A stretch of 64,000 nt of DNA from Haladaptatus sp. QDMS2 (lineage in GTDB: Archaea > Halobacteriota > Halobacteria > Halobacteriales > Halococcaceae), in the NCBI RefSeq assembly GCF_029338295.1, contig NZ_CP119791.1, positions 2,418,001-2,482,000 on the forward strand, in the 5' to 3' direction. Each line of letters begins with the position of its first letter. Position 1 is the stretch's first letter. Position numbers and translations under genes: made by a program. Shown here piece by piece: positions 1-9,008 of this stretch. Below the pieces are notes generated by a model. The model worked only from the letters and a program-made list of their open reading frames with translations, did not search any database and was not told the DNA's origin.

Positions 1-1241
1 AAATTCTCTGTGATAGCCGCATCGAGTTCAGCCGCGAGCGGCGGCTTCTCCACGTCCGGCGGTAAACCCACCGTGACGACGACTTCGGAGGGAGAGCGTG
101 TGAGTGCGCTTTCGGTGAATTCTACCTCCACGTCCAACAGGGTCACCTCGTCGTACGCCGGTCGGTCGAGCGTGGTCTCGATTTGGGTCTGGATGTTCTC
201 TTCTGCGTTGGCACTCGAGAACGACGCGAGCGTTACGCCCCCGAGGAAAAGCGAGAGTACGAGGATGGCGGCGATGAGGACGCCAGCCCGCTTGAGCGTT
301 CGCGACCGCGCGGAGTCGAGTTTGAACCAGCGGTCGGGACGGTAGCCGGTGTACCAGAGCGTCGTGATTGCGGCGAGATTGATAGAGAGGGCGTTGACGA
401 GCGCGAGCACTCCCGAACCGAGTACGACCATCGGGAGTCCCCAGGCGATACCGATGCCTACGGCAGCCGCCGGCGGGACGAGCGCCACGGCAATCATGAC
501 GCCGACGAGCGAGGCAGAGACGCCGGCAGAGAGGCTGAACGCGCCGGCAACGCCAGCACCGAGAGCGACCATCAGCGAGAGGAAGTCAGGTGAGAGTCGC
601 TCTCTCACCTGCGCGATTTCGGTTGGGTCGATGCCCGGAGGAATCAAGTGAATCGTCTTGACGAGCCACGAAAAGAGCGCCGCTGCAGCGATCGCAGCCG
701 CAAAGCCGATGAGCTGGAGCTTGACGCCCCGGAGGAACAGGTCACGGTCGTCGATGACCGTGCCGACGCTCGCCGCCATCGCCGGACCGATGAGCGGCGC
801 GATGACCATCGACCCGACGACGACGGCCGGCGAGTCGAGGAGGAGCCCTGCCGTGGCGATGACGCCGCTCACGACCGTCATGGTGAGGTAGGTCACCATC
901 GACGGGGCGAGGTTCGTCGCCGTCGTCACCAACTCTTCGCGGGCGATTCGTTCGTCGCTTTGGTCGCTCTCGTCGTACTTCTCCTGTAATGCCTCGAAGC
1001 GCCGCGAGATGACGGTCTCTGCGTCGATGACGACAGTGTAGGCTTCGTCTTCGACGCCGACCTCGCGGAGGCGTCCGAGTACGTGTTCGACGGCGTTCGT
1101 CGGGAGCGGGAACGACACGACGCCCGTAAACTCGCGTCCGCTCGTCTCGTCGGTGAGGACGTAGTCGATGCCCTCGTCGTCTAAGGTATCGAGAATCGCC
1201 TCCCGTTTGCCCGCTGGAATGGTAACCTGTACGAGTCGCAC
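1..1241 (-). CDS. DUF389 (TIGR00341) family membrane protein, 3' end cut by the window
   Basis: The minus-strand frame is open from a GTG at 1241-1239 to the left edge (413 codons seen, no stop). The first ~85 residues form a soluble region with alternating hydrophobic strands, starting [11 protein letters not shown]. It is followed by several membrane segments, including [20 protein letters not shown] and [13 protein letters not shown], which are typical of the TIGR00341/DUF389 family, and then by a polar C-terminal region. The function of the family is unknown; a transport or envelope role is only a guess. A start further upstream would run into engB's promoter region. The neighbour engB is divergent, leaving about 70 bases for both promoters. 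Confidence 0.85.
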   Translation of the reverse strand, partial: MRLVQVTIPAGKREAILDTLDDEGIDYVLTDETSGREFTGVVSFPLPTNAVEHVLGRLREVGVEDEAYTVVIDAETVISRRFEALQEKYDESDQSDERIAREELVTTATNLAPSMVTYLTMTVVSGVIATAGLLLDSPAVVVGSMVIAPLIGPAMAASVGTVIDDRDLFLRGVKLQLIGFAAAIAAAALFSWLVKTIHLIPPGIDPTEIAQVRERLSPDFLSLMVALGAGVAGAFSLSAGVSASLVGVMIAVALVPPAAAVGIGIAWGLPMVVLGSGVLALVNALSINLAAITTLWYTGYRPDRWFKLDSARSRTLKRAGVLIAAILVLSLFLGGVTLASFSSANAEENIQTQIETTLDRPAYDEVTLLDVEVEFTESALTRSPSEVVVTVGLPPDVEKPPLAAELDAAITEN

Positions 1242-1310
1242 ACCGGAACCGATGCAGGCGGGCGAAAAATAACCCGCGGTGGTTTTGAGGGCGGAGCGAA
1301 AAGGAAGGGT

Positions 1311-1931
1311 ATGTTCGAAAATCGCCCCGACCGCGACACGGAAATCGTACTCGTCGGGCGGTCAAACGTCGGCAAATCCACGCTCATGCGCCTGCTCACC
1401 GGCCACAAGAAGTTCAACACGGGCAAGAAACCCGGCGTTACCCGCCAGCCGAACCACTTCGACTGGGCACCAGAGAGCTTCATGCTAACCGACCTCCCCG
1501 GGTTCGGGTTCATGTCCGGCGTCGAGGAGGACCACCGTGAGGCAATCAAGACCAACATCGTCCAGTACATCGAGGAGTACGCCGACAACATCACGCTCGG
1601 CATCCTCGTGGTCGACGGCAAGAGCGTCATCGACATCATCGACCGTCACACGACGGAGGATTCCATTCCCCACGACGTGGAGATGTTCTACTTCCTCCAG
1701 GAACTCGACATTCCCGTCATCGTCGCGGTCAACAAGATGGACAAGGTGGACGACAAAGACGAACGGCTCAACGACCTCTGTGATCGCCTCGGCCTCGCCC
1801 CGCCGTGGCAGCAGTGGCAGGACGTCATCTGCCCCATCATCGCCAAACGCGGCACCATCGACACGCTGAATGAGGCGATTCGAGAGCACTTGCACGCTGA
1901 GAAACGGGACGATTTGCTCAAATTCTTCTAG
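1311..1931 (+). CDS. engB: GTP-binding protein EngB (YihA/YsxC family)
   Basis: A 206-residue TRAFAC-class small GTPase. Visible G motifs are the P-loop GRSNVGKST (residues 16-24), DLPG (61-64) and NKMD (141-144), in the order and spacing of EngB; the length is also normal for the family. In bacteria EngB assists assembly of the large ribosomal subunit; a similar role in archaea is assumed from homology. A purine-rich ggaagg lies just before the ATG. The gene stands alone, with the 90-base double-hairpin repeat beginning seven bases after its stop codon. Confidence 0.93.
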   Translation: MFENRPDRDTEIVLVGRSNVGKSTLMRLLTGHKKFNTGKKPGVTRQPNHFDWAPESFMLTDLPGFGFMSGVEEDHREAIKTNIVQYIEEYADNITLGILVVDGKSVIDIIDRHTTEDSIPHDVEMFYFLQELDIPVIVAVNKMDKVDDKDERLNDLCDRLGLAPPWQQWQDVICPIIAKRGTIDTLNEAIREHLHAEKRDDLLKFF

Positions 1932-1937
1932 AGCAAC

Positions 1938-2027
1938 TTTTTACGCTTCGGGTGCGCTTCGCGCACCGCTCAGCGCAAAAACTTTCATGAAAAAGGCCGG
2001 ATGCTCGCTTCGCTCGCATCCGGGTGC
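1938..2027 (+). repeat. Copy 1 of a 90-base double-hairpin repeat
   Basis: Two hairpins in series: an outer TTTTTACGCT/AGCGCAAAAA arm enclosing GGTGCGC-TTC-GCGCACC, then CCGGATGC / GCATCCGG around the 11-base loop TCGCTTCGCTC, ending GGGTGC. It aligns without gaps to 54747-54836. Stem changes are compensatory and both loops are the reverse complement of those in the other copy. It lies between engB and a small membrane protein gene and could act as a transcription terminator, but the conservation of fixed length points to a dispersed repeat family. Confidence 0.85.
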
Positions 2028-2079
2028 CGACAGTACCGCACAGCACCGCTATTAAATACTTGTAGGAAATATTTCAATA

Positions 2080-2274
2080 ATGACTGTCGATTTGCTCGGT
2101 TCGGAGGTTTTCTTCAATGCCGGCTGGGCACTGGTGTTCGTCAGCTTCGTCGCCCTCTTTTGTGCGCTTGGGTTCCTCGTCTTTCGCACGTATGGCATCC
2201 TCCTCGGTGCGGCAGTAGGATTCGTCGTCTTCGCCTCAATGCACGCCCGGGGCGAGCGTACGTCACTCAATTAA
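2080..2274 (+). CDS. Small hypothetical membrane protein
   Basis: 64 residues with two hydrophobic stretches (roughly residues 12-32 and 38-54) separated by FRTYG, so a two-pass hairpin membrane protein is likely. I recognise no family. An AT-rich stretch (attaaatacttg) about 25 bases before the ATG could be the promoter. Its 3' end overlaps the convergent DUF3179 lipoprotein gene by 12 bases. Confidence 0.55.
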   Translation: MTVDLLGSEVFFNAGWALVFVSFVALFCALGFLVFRTYGILLGAAVGFVVFASMHARGERTSLN

Positions 2275-3030
2275 CGTCGAATACGGCGGGGGCAACAGGA
2301 CGTCGGTGTCGGGGTAGCGCGCTTTCCAGTCACCCCACGTCGTGACTTCTGATGGGCGAATGGTGAGGCGTTCGCCTTCGAGCGGGCCGCAGATGGCCCG
2401 ACCGAGAATTTGACTCCAGTACGAGCGCGTTGCCTCGTCGTACATCACGAGGTTCGCGTTGTTTCGGACCTGTTCTGAGACGGCGGAACTGTTCTCGTAG
2501 GCGACGAACGTTCGGTTGTCGAGTTCGCTCGCGGCGGCGTACACACCAGGCGCTTGCCAGAGCAGCCCCGAGACGAAGAATCGAGTCGGTTCACCCGCTA
2601 CGACGCTGTCCGCGACGAGGCCGCTGCCACAGAGCGGGCAGTAGGTCACCATCACCGGGCCGCCGAAGTCGTCGTTCACGATTTCGTGCCACCAGAGAAT
2701 CGTCAGGGGGTAGGCTCGTGCCCGGTTGCCGTCGCGGAGGCCAACGACCGTCTGATGGTCCGAAAGCGTCTGCTGGTTCCGGCGCAGGTACTTGCGTTCG
2801 ACGGTGAGGCCGTCCCAATTCGTACCGAATCGTGGTTCGACGACGGCGCGGATGGTCTTCTCTTTGATTTCCTCTGCGCAAATCGTGCTTGGGAAGCCCT
2901 GTTCTGCGAGCGTCAGGGGTTCGACTGGCGTCCCGGTCGTCGGTTCTGCGTCGCCACCCGTCCTGGCGAGACAGCCGGCGAAACCGCTCACACCAGCGGC
3001 TGTGGCGGCGAGAAATCGACGACGGTCCAT
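2263..3030 (-). CDS. DUF3179 domain protein, Tat-exported lipoprotein
   Basis: 255 residues from the ATG at 3030; a GTG 15 bases upstream is also possible. The N-terminus DRRRFLA followed by a hydrophobic stretch and SGFAGC is a twin-arginine signal with a lipobox, so the protein is predicted to be exported folded and lipid-anchored. The body matches DUF3179: RAYPLTILWWHEIVND, then TYCPLCGSG with a Cys pair, and later a further Cys in RAICGPLEGERL. The family is widespread and uncharacterised; the paired cysteines could bind metal or be redox-active. Confidence 0.85.
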   Translation of the reverse strand: MDRRRFLAATAAGVSGFAGCLARTGGDAEPTTGTPVEPLTLAEQGFPSTICAEEIKEKTIRAVVEPRFGTNWDGLTVERKYLRRNQQTLSDHQTVVGLRDGNRARAYPLTILWWHEIVNDDFGGPVMVTYCPLCGSGLVADSVVAGEPTRFFVSGLLWQAPGVYAAASELDNRTFVAYENSSAVSEQVRNNANLVMYDEATRSYWSQILGRAICGPLEGERLTIRPSEVTTWGDWKARYPDTDVLLPPPYSTLIE

Positions 3031-3201
3031 GCGAGTGGTAGGCACGAGAGAGATGTAACTGATTCGCGCGTGGGTGGCCGTCGCTCACAACTGGTCTGAG
3101 AGTGGGCGGCTCAGGAATTGAGCGTCGTCACAAGGGGCTCAGTGGGGGTAACTGTCGTCACCGCCGCCCATCGGGACGTACCCGACGGAGGGATTTGACG
3201 C

Positions 3202-4047
3202 TTACCAATCGGCGAGTCCACCGAGTTCAAGCGCGACGGTGGCCACGTCTCGGGTGTCGAACGGGCCGGCTTCGGTGGCGATATACCGCACGAGTTGGGG
3301 CGGCGTCCGGTCGAACGTCGGGTTCGACACGTCGATGGCTTTCTCGCCGTCGTACAGTTCAGTGGCGGCTCTCGGTTCCGGGTCGTACTGGTTTCGCGGA
3401 CTCACCTTGTCGAGCGAGCACACCGCGTAGAAGGGGATACCGAGGGAGACTGCGGCGCTCGCGGCGGTTCGCGTCCCCACCTTGTTCACGATGCTGCCGT
3501 CGGGGAGCACCGTGTCCGCTCCGACGAGGACGGCGGAGACGTCCAATTCTGCGAGTGCCTGCGCGATTCCGGCGTCAGAAACGAGCGTGACCGCCGTTTT
3601 GGCGGCCAGTTTTTCGGCTACGCCAACGCCCTCGCGTCCGGGGCGCGACTCGGCGACGACGACTCGCTCGGGAGCCGTCTGTTCCAGCGTCCGGGCGACC
3701 GTACCGGACCGCGAGAGGGTGCATATCGTCCCGCCATCGAGGAGCGTCGCGGCTTCGGCGGCGGCCTGTGCGTCGGCGGCCGTGGCCCGGTCACGGACCT
3801 GCTTGGCGTGGTCTGCGACGGAGTCCGGGGTGTGGTCGGCGGCGTGCATCACGCGGTTTACGCGGTTCTCGATGACCACCATGCTCGGGCGGGCGGCGAC
3901 GAGTTCGCGTGCGGTTTCGACCACCGAGTCCCACGCGGTGGCGTGCGTTGCGACGTCTCGCAGAACGTCGAGCGCCCACAGCGAAAGCTGCGCAGAACCG
4001 TGGTCGCGGTCCTCGCGAATGGTTTCGACCGTCAGGTCGGGAGCCAT
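3202..4047 (-). CDS. eIF2B alpha/beta/delta-like (ribose-1,5-bisphosphate isomerase-related) protein
   Basis: 281 residues, starting at the ATG at 4047; the frame is open much further upstream but that extension lies antisense to cofE and is not coding. Motifs of the eIF2B/MtnA/R15P isomerase fold are visible: ICTLSRSGTVARTL, VVAESRPGREG, VLVGADTVLPDGSIVNKVGT and GIPFYAVCSLDK, the phosphosugar-binding core. Haloarchaea carry several paralogs, one of which is the ribose-1,5-bisphosphate isomerase of the AMP/nucleoside pathway. This shorter copy cannot be assigned a substrate from sequence. It diverges from the metallophosphoesterase gene. Confidence 0.8.
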   Translation of the reverse strand: MAPDLTVETIREDRDHGSAQLSLWALDVLRDVATHATAWDSVVETARELVAARPSMVVIENRVNRVMHAADHTPDSVADHAKQVRDRATAADAQAAAEAATLLDGGTICTLSRSGTVARTLEQTAPERVVVAESRPGREGVGVAEKLAAKTAVTLVSDAGIAQALAELDVSAVLVGADTVLPDGSIVNKVGTRTAASAAVSLGIPFYAVCSLDKVSPRNQYDPEPRAATELYDGEKAIDVSNPTFDRTPPQLVRYIATEAGPFDTRDVATVALELGGLADW

Positions 4048-4101
4048 ACCTGTCTCTTCGACCGGCGAACATTTAGATGGGCGGGCGGCGAACCACCGGC
4101 C

Positions 4102-4599
4102 ATGCCACGTGTGGCACTCATCAGCGACACGCACATTCCCTCCCGAAAAGAGACCATCCCGGAGTGGGTAGTCGAAGCCGTCGAAGCAGCCGACTACACC
4201 ATCCACGCCGGCGACTTCGACTCCGACGCGGCGTTCGAGCGCGTTCGGGAAATCGCCGGCGAGACGCTCACCGCCTGTGCCGGCAACACGGACCCGCCCA
4301 CGCTCGGACTGCCCGACGTTGCGACCCTCGACGTGGAGGGCGTCCGCTTCGTCGTCACCCACGGGACGGGCGACCCGGACACCTACAAGGAACGCGTTGC
4401 GGGAATCGCCGCAGAACACGGCGAGGGGACCGTCATCGGCGTCTCGGGACATACCCACCGCGTCCACGACGAGGTGGTGGACGGCGTGCGATTGCTTAAC
4501 CCCGGCAGCGCGACGGGGGCCGCACCCGCTCTCACGACGACGATGCTGGTCGTCGATGTCGAAGGCGACCACATCGCAGTCTCTCGGGTCGAAGGCTAG
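4102..4599 (+). CDS. YfcE/MJ0936-type metallophosphoesterase
   Basis: 165 residues with the calcineurin-like metal-binding motifs in order: DTH (residues 9-11), GDF (about 37), GNTD (about 59-62), THGTG (about 82) and GHTHR (about 117). This is the compact single-domain phosphodiesterase form; the natural substrate is unknown. The ATG at 4102 gives a protein that begins at the first strand of the fold (MPRVALISDTH); the longer open frame upstream is the antisense of the eIF2B-like gene. Confidence 0.9.
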   Translation: MPRVALISDTHIPSRKETIPEWVVEAVEAADYTIHAGDFDSDAAFERVREIAGETLTACAGNTDPPTLGLPDVATLDVEGVRFVVTHGTGDPDTYKERVAGIAAEHGEGTVIGVSGHTHRVHDEVVDGVRLLNPGSATGAAPALTTTMLVVDVEGDHIAVSRVEG

Positions 4600-4647
4600 C
4601 TTGCACCTATCGGGTCGCTTTTTACGGGACGCGGGCGAGCAACAGGT

Positions 4648-5403
4648 ATGGAACTGTTCGCGGTGCCCGACATCCCCGAGGTGCGTCCGGGCGACGACAT
4701 CGCCGCGCTCGTAGCCGAGCGCGTCTCGCTCGAACCGGACGACGTCGTGGTGGTCGCGAGCACCATCGTCTCGAAAGCTGAGGGGAGGCAGGCGAACCTG
4801 TCTGACTTCCCCGCCGGGCCGCGTGCCCGGGAAATCGCGGCGAATCTGGCGTCGATTACGGGCGACGAGAAAGACCCGCGATTCGCCCAGGCCGTCCTCG
4901 AAGAGTCGACGGACATCGTGATGGACGCCCCGTTTTTGCTCACCGAAACGCGCTGTGGACACGTCGGCGTGAACGCCGGCATCGACCGGTCGAACGTCCC
5001 CGACGCGGACCTGTTGCTCCTCCCGAAACGGCCAAGCGAAAGTGCAGCGCGAATCCACGACGAACTCGGCGTTCCCGTCGTCGTGACCGACACCTGCGGG
5101 CGGCCGTTCCGCCATGGCCAGCGTGCCGTCGCCATCGGATGGGCCGGCATGCCCGCGAGTCGAGACTGGCGTGGGGAAACCGACCGAGACGGCCGGGAAC
5201 TCGGCGTCACGGTGCAGTGTGTCGTGGACGAACTGGCCGGCGCGGCGAACCTCGTCTCCGGCGAGGGCGACGACGGCACGCCCGTGACCGTCGTCCGGGG
5301 CTGGGAGTTCGGCGACCACGGCGGTAGCGACAATCTCTTTCGACCGGTGGCATCGGATTTCGTCCGCCAAGCGCTACGGGGGTGGTCGTATGAAGGGCAT
5401 TGA
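4648..5403 (+). CDS. cofE: Coenzyme F420-0:L-glutamate ligase
   Basis: 251 residues, the usual archaeal CofE length. It adds glutamate residues to the phospholactate side chain of F420-0 with GTP. Diagnostic segments are IVSKAEGR (residues about 39-46), TETRCGHVGVNAGID (about 99-113) and VTDTCGRPFRHGQ (about 148-160). The gene overlaps mer, an F420-dependent enzyme, by 14 bases, so cofactor maturation and use are translationally linked here. Confidence 0.94.
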   Translation: MELFAVPDIPEVRPGDDIAALVAERVSLEPDDVVVVASTIVSKAEGRQANLSDFPAGPRAREIAANLASITGDEKDPRFAQAVLEESTDIVMDAPFLLTETRCGHVGVNAGIDRSNVPDADLLLLPKRPSESAARIHDELGVPVVVTDTCGRPFRHGQRAVAIGWAGMPASRDWRGETDRDGRELGVTVQCVVDELAGAANLVSGEGDDGTPVTVVRGWEFGDHGGSDNLFRPVASDFVRQALRGWSYEGH

Positions 5404-6355
5404 ACTGACGCCCGAACATTCGGTTTCGACCCTCGCCGAATACGGCGAACGCGCCGAAGTCGCCGGGTTCGACACCATCTTCGCCTCCGCACACTACAAC
5501 AATCGCGACCCCTTCGTCGCCCTCGACCGAATTGGGCGGGCGACCGAGGAGATTCGCGTCGGGCCGGGCGTCGTCAACCCGTACGAAACCCATCCCGTGT
5601 CGCTCGCCTCCCGCGTCGCGACGCTCGACGAAGCGACCGGCGGCCGGGCGGTATTCGGCCTCGGCGCGGGCGACCGTTCGACGCTCACGAATCTGGGGTA
5701 CGACCGCGACCGCCCACTCCGGCGAGTGCTCGAAGCGATGAAGGTCTCCAAGCAGCTGTGGGCCGGCGAGCGAGTGACCCACGACGGGACGTTCGTTGCA
5801 CGGGACGCGGGTCTCAACTACGACGTGGGTGAGATTCCGGTGTACGTCGGCGCACAGGGACCCCACATGCTCAAGATGAGCGCGAAACACGCAGATGGCG
5901 TGCTCATCAACGCGTCACATCCGGCGGACGTCGAGTGGGCGGCAGGGCAGATTGCAGAGGGGTTGGAAGCGCGCCCCGACGACCGCGGAGCGTTCGACGC
6001 CGCGGCCTACGCCAGCGTGAGTGTAGCCGAAGACCGTGAGGCGGCACGAGAGGCGGCGCGGCCACCGGTCGCGTTCATCGCCGGGGGCGCAGCGCCGCCG
6101 GTGCTCGAACGCCACGGCATCGACCCCGAAGCTGCTGAACGAATCGGGGAGCGAATCGGTGCGGGCGCGTTCAGCGAGGCGTTCGGCGCGGTCACCGAGG
6201 AGATGATAGATGCCTTCTGTATCGCCGGAACGCCGGACGAGGTCGAGAAGAAGGTCGCGGCGGTCCTCACGCACGTCGACAGCATCGTGTTGGGGTCGCC
6301 GCTCGGGCCAGACGTGGAGACGGCTATCGACCTTGCTGGGGCGGTCCCTGCGTGA
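5390..6355 (+). CDS. mer: Mer-type 5,10-methylenetetrahydromethanopterin reductase homolog (F420-dependent, LLM fold)
   Basis: 321 residues of the bacterial-luciferase-like (LLM) family. Features include the N-terminal HSVSTLAEYGERAE, GPGVVNPYETHPV, and GLGAGDRSTLTNLGYDR, resembling methanogen Mer. Haloarchaea lack methanogenesis, so the enzyme is presumed to act in C1 folate chemistry with F420; this is inference from family membership. The start codon lies inside the end of cofE. The 3' end overlaps a convergent small membrane gene by 32 bases. Confidence 0.87.
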   Translation: MKGIELTPEHSVSTLAEYGERAEVAGFDTIFASAHYNNRDPFVALDRIGRATEEIRVGPGVVNPYETHPVSLASRVATLDEATGGRAVFGLGAGDRSTLTNLGYDRDRPLRRVLEAMKVSKQLWAGERVTHDGTFVARDAGLNYDVGEIPVYVGAQGPHMLKMSAKHADGVLINASHPADVEWAAGQIAEGLEARPDDRGAFDAAAYASVSVAEDREAAREAARPPVAFIAGGAAPPVLERHGIDPEAAERIGERIGAGAFSEAFGAVTEEMIDAFCIAGTPDEVEKKVAAVLTHVDSIVLGSPLGPDVETAIDLAGAVPA

Positions 6356-6542
6356 GGTCGCCAACGAGCGCGTCGCCGACGGCACCGAGGGCGAGATAGC
6401 CTATCACGAGGACCGAAAAGCCCGTCAGAAGCGCGCCCATCGTGAGCAGGAGTGCAGAGAGTGGGTCACTCAGCGCGACGTCGGTGAACCGCATCGTGAG
6501 TTCGACGACGTTGTTCAGCAGTTCGAGAGCGATGTTTGCCAT
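6324..6542 (-). CDS. Small hypothetical membrane protein
   Basis: 72 residues; one strongly hydrophobic span (about residues 29-55, LSALLLTMGALLTGFSVLVIGYLALGA split by small residues) after an amphipathic N-terminus, and a Gln/Pro-rich tail. No family recognised. Its 3' end overlaps mer on the opposite strand, so the last ~10 codons are dual-use sequence. Confidence 0.5.
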   Translation of the reverse strand: MANIALELLNNVVELTMRFTDVALSDPLSALLLTMGALLTGFSVLVIGYLALGAVGDALVGDLTQGPPQQGR

Positions 6543-6619
6543 ACCCGAGGGATTGTACTGCGGGTATTTGATTGCTACTGTCCGCCACGGCTAAGACCGG
6601 GCGGGGGTAATCGGGCATT

Positions 6620-6874
6620 ATGGAGAAGGATTCGACGCTCGATTCGTTTCTCGGCGGGTCGGTGGAGTCTGACGAGACTGACGAGGAGACGCCGTCCCCG
6701 GCGTCGGTTTCGCCGCAGGCTGAGGGGGCGCCCACCTCAGCGTCGGTCTCACCGGCCACGTCCACCTACGCGTGGTCGCCCGAAGGCGTCGCCTGCGCCG
6801 TATGTGATGAGGTGGTCACCCGCCGCTGGCGAGACGGTGACGAATTAGTCTGTGAATCCTGTAAGTCCTGGTAG
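6620..6874 (+). CDS. Haloarchaeal zinc-ribbon protein, DUF7573-like
   Basis: 84 residues. A disordered Ser/Pro/Asp-rich N-terminus (about 50 residues) leads to a C-terminal CAVC...CESC pair set 17 residues apart, which would bind one zinc ion, ending in CKSW. The layout (acidic linker plus terminal zinc ribbon) resembles small haloarchaeal families of unknown function. The DUF assignment is from memory and uncertain. Confidence 0.65.
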   Translation: MEKDSTLDSFLGGSVESDETDEETPSPASVSPQAEGAPTSASVSPATSTYAWSPEGVACAVCDEVVTRRWRDGDELVCESCKSW

Positions 6875-7026
6875 CGTACGTGTCGAGCCAGCCAGTAAGG
6901 TTAGATGCGTCGGGCCGCTATAAGGGGCGAAGAGGAACGATTCGGGTTGGCCACATGACAGAAAGCATTTGTAAGCGGCCTCCCGAGTGTCAGACAACCT
7001 CATTGTAGAGTTTGAGCACCCCTCCC

Positions 7027-8004
7027 ATGACTGACGCCGAAATCACTAGCGCCGAACCGAGTACCCCCGAAACAGCCCTCTCTATCGAGGAAGCGGGGAA
7101 TCTCGCACAGGACATCATCGACAACGTAGAACAGGTAATCGTCGGGAACCACGGCACCGTCGAGCAGATCGTGACGGCCATCCTGGCCCGTGGGCACGTG
7201 CTGCTCGAAGACGTTCCCGGCGTCGGGAAGACGATGCTCTCTCGCGCCGTCGCCCGCTCTGTGGACTGTTCGTTCAAGCGCGTCCAATTCACCCCCGACC
7301 TGTTGCCCTCCGACGTGACCGGCGTCAACGTCTTCAACCAACAGACCCGGGAGTTCGAATTCCGTCCCGGCCCGATTTTCGCGAACTTCGTTCTCGGCGA
7401 CGAGATAAATCGCGCCCCGCCGAAGACCCAGAGTTCGCTGCTCGAAGCGATGGAAGAAGAACAGGTGACCGTAGACGGCGAAACCCACCGCGTCCCCCGC
7501 CCGTTCACCATCATCGCGACGCAGAACTCCGTCGAGCGAAATCGCACCTACGAACTGCCGATGGCAGAGATCGACCGGTTCATGAAGAAACTCCACCTCG
7601 GCTACCCCGACGAGGACGCAGAGAGCGAGATGCTCCACCGGGTAGTCGGCCACCACCCAATCGAGAAACTCGAACCAGTGGCGACGGGCGAGGACCTCCA
7701 GTCGGCCCGCGAAACCGTCGCAGGCGTGTCCATCGAGGAGCCGATTCGCCGCTACGTCACGCAAATCGCGGGCTACACCCGCAACAACGCCGTCCTCGGC
7801 GTGAGTCCCCGCGGTTCGATTTCCCTCCTGCGGGCCGCCCAGGCACGGGCGGTCATCGACGGGCGTGACTACGTCATCCCCGACGACGTGCAGTCAGAAG
7901 CCGTCTCCGTGCTCGCCCACCGTATCCAACTCGGGGCGGACGCTGCGGGCACGACCCGGCGCGAGCTCGTCGAGGCGGCCCTCGAGCACGTCTCCGTGCC
8001 ATGA
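7027..8004 (+). CDS. MoxR-type AAA+ ATPase
   Basis: 325 residues from the ATG at 7027; a TTG at 7012 is also in frame but ATG is preferred. Walker A is PGVGKT (residues 64-69), Walker B lies in VLGDEINRAPPK, followed by the sensor region IIATQNSVE. The C-terminal AAA lid includes VSPRGSISLLRAAQARA. MoxR ATPases act as chaperones for assembly of metal- or VWA-containing complexes. It overlaps the DUF58 gene by 4 bases, which in turn overlaps the transglutaminase gene, forming the standard MoxR-DUF58-TgpA operon. Confidence 0.93.
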   Translation: MTDAEITSAEPSTPETALSIEEAGNLAQDIIDNVEQVIVGNHGTVEQIVTAILARGHVLLEDVPGVGKTMLSRAVARSVDCSFKRVQFTPDLLPSDVTGVNVFNQQTREFEFRPGPIFANFVLGDEINRAPPKTQSSLLEAMEEEQVTVDGETHRVPRPFTIIATQNSVERNRTYELPMAEIDRFMKKLHLGYPDEDAESEMLHRVVGHHPIEKLEPVATGEDLQSARETVAGVSIEEPIRRYVTQIAGYTRNNAVLGVSPRGSISLLRAAQARAVIDGRDYVIPDDVQSEAVSVLAHRIQLGADAAGTTRRELVEAALEHVSVP

Positions 8005-9008
8005 GTCTGACGCGTCGGGGCTACGTGGTGGTGGGCGTGTGCGCCCTGTCGCTCGCGATGGCGTTCATGTTCGGGAGTCGGGCGCTCAACGCCGTCGTCG
8101 TCCCGGCAGCCGTCGCGCTGGTCGCCGGTGCGATTCAGAGTATGCGACTGCCGAAACCGGACATCACCCGCAGCCAGCCCGCCCCGGGGTTTCCGGGTGA
8201 AACGCGCTCGGTAACCCTCTCGTTCGAGGGAACCCACACCGCGAGCGCGAGCGTCGAGGAAGGCGTCAGCGAGGGCCTCGCCACCAATCACACTCGATTC
8301 GAAACCTCGGTTCCCGGCACGCTCACCTACGACGTCGAATACACCCGGCGCGGGGAGCACGAACTCGGACCCGTCACCGTGGCCGTCCGAGATATGTTCG
8401 GCCTTTTCGAGCGAACGTTCGAGTATCCACTCACGACGAAGACGCTCGTCTACCCGCGCTTAGAAGACCTCTCGGACGACGCCCGCCACGCGCTCAACCT
8501 CCTGTTCGACGAGATGGCGGTCGTCACTCGCCAGGAGTTCGACAACCTGCGTGAGTACGTCCCCGGCGACCCGCTTCGTGACATCCACTGGAAGACGAGC
8601 GCCAAGCGCGACGGCGACCTGCTGGTCGCAGAATTCATCGGCGAAGCAGAGGAAGACGGCCTCTCCATCGTCGCGGAGGGCGACGCCGGCAAGGCAGACG
8701 AGATGGCCTGCGCCGCCGCGAGCGTGGCCGCCTACATCATCGACGCGGGCCTCGCCTGCGACGTGACCGCGCCCGGCGGTCGAGTTTCCCGCGCTCGTGG
8801 CGATACACAACGAAACCGCGTGCTCACCCTGTTCGCCCAGACCCCCGCCGGTCGGGTCGCGACGACGCGCCGCGAGCTGGCAGATGTGCACATTTTCGTC
8901 CCGAGTGAGGGTGAAACGACCGTTCGGCTTCGTGACCGCGAGGTCACATTTACCGACCTGACTCGTGGGACTGCCGTCGCCGCAGACGGCGGGCGGGTGG
9001 AGCCATGA
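8001..9008 (+). CDS. DUF58 domain membrane protein
   Basis: 335 residues. Two N-terminal membrane segments (about residues 5-45) precede a soluble region and the DUF58 signature YVPGDPLRDIHWKTSAKR (about residues 188-205). DUF58 proteins have a VWA-like fold and are nearly always encoded beside MoxR ATPases. Start ATGAG overlaps the moxR stop, and its own stop overlaps the next start (both ATGA junctions), so translational coupling is likely. Confidence 0.92.
   Translation: MSLTRRGYVVVGVCALSLAMAFMFGSRALNAVVVPAAVALVAGAIQSMRLPKPDITRSQPAPGFPGETRSVTLSFEGTHTASASVEEGVSEGLATNHTRFETSVPGTLTYDVEYTRRGEHELGPVTVAVRDMFGLFERTFEYPLTTKTLVYPRLEDLSDDARHALNLLFDEMAVVTRQEFDNLREYVPGDPLRDIHWKTSAKRDGDLLVAEFIGEAEEDGLSIVAEGDAGKADEMACAAASVAAYIIDAGLACDVTAPGGRVSRARGDTQRNRVLTLFAQTPAGRVATTRRELADVHIFVPSEGETTVRLRDREVTFTDLTRGTAVAADGGRVEP

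Noticed and set aside
4048-5370. N-terminal extension of the eIF2B-like frame to 722 codons
   Set aside because: Extension is antisense to cofE and the phosphoesterase; the family start is at 4047.
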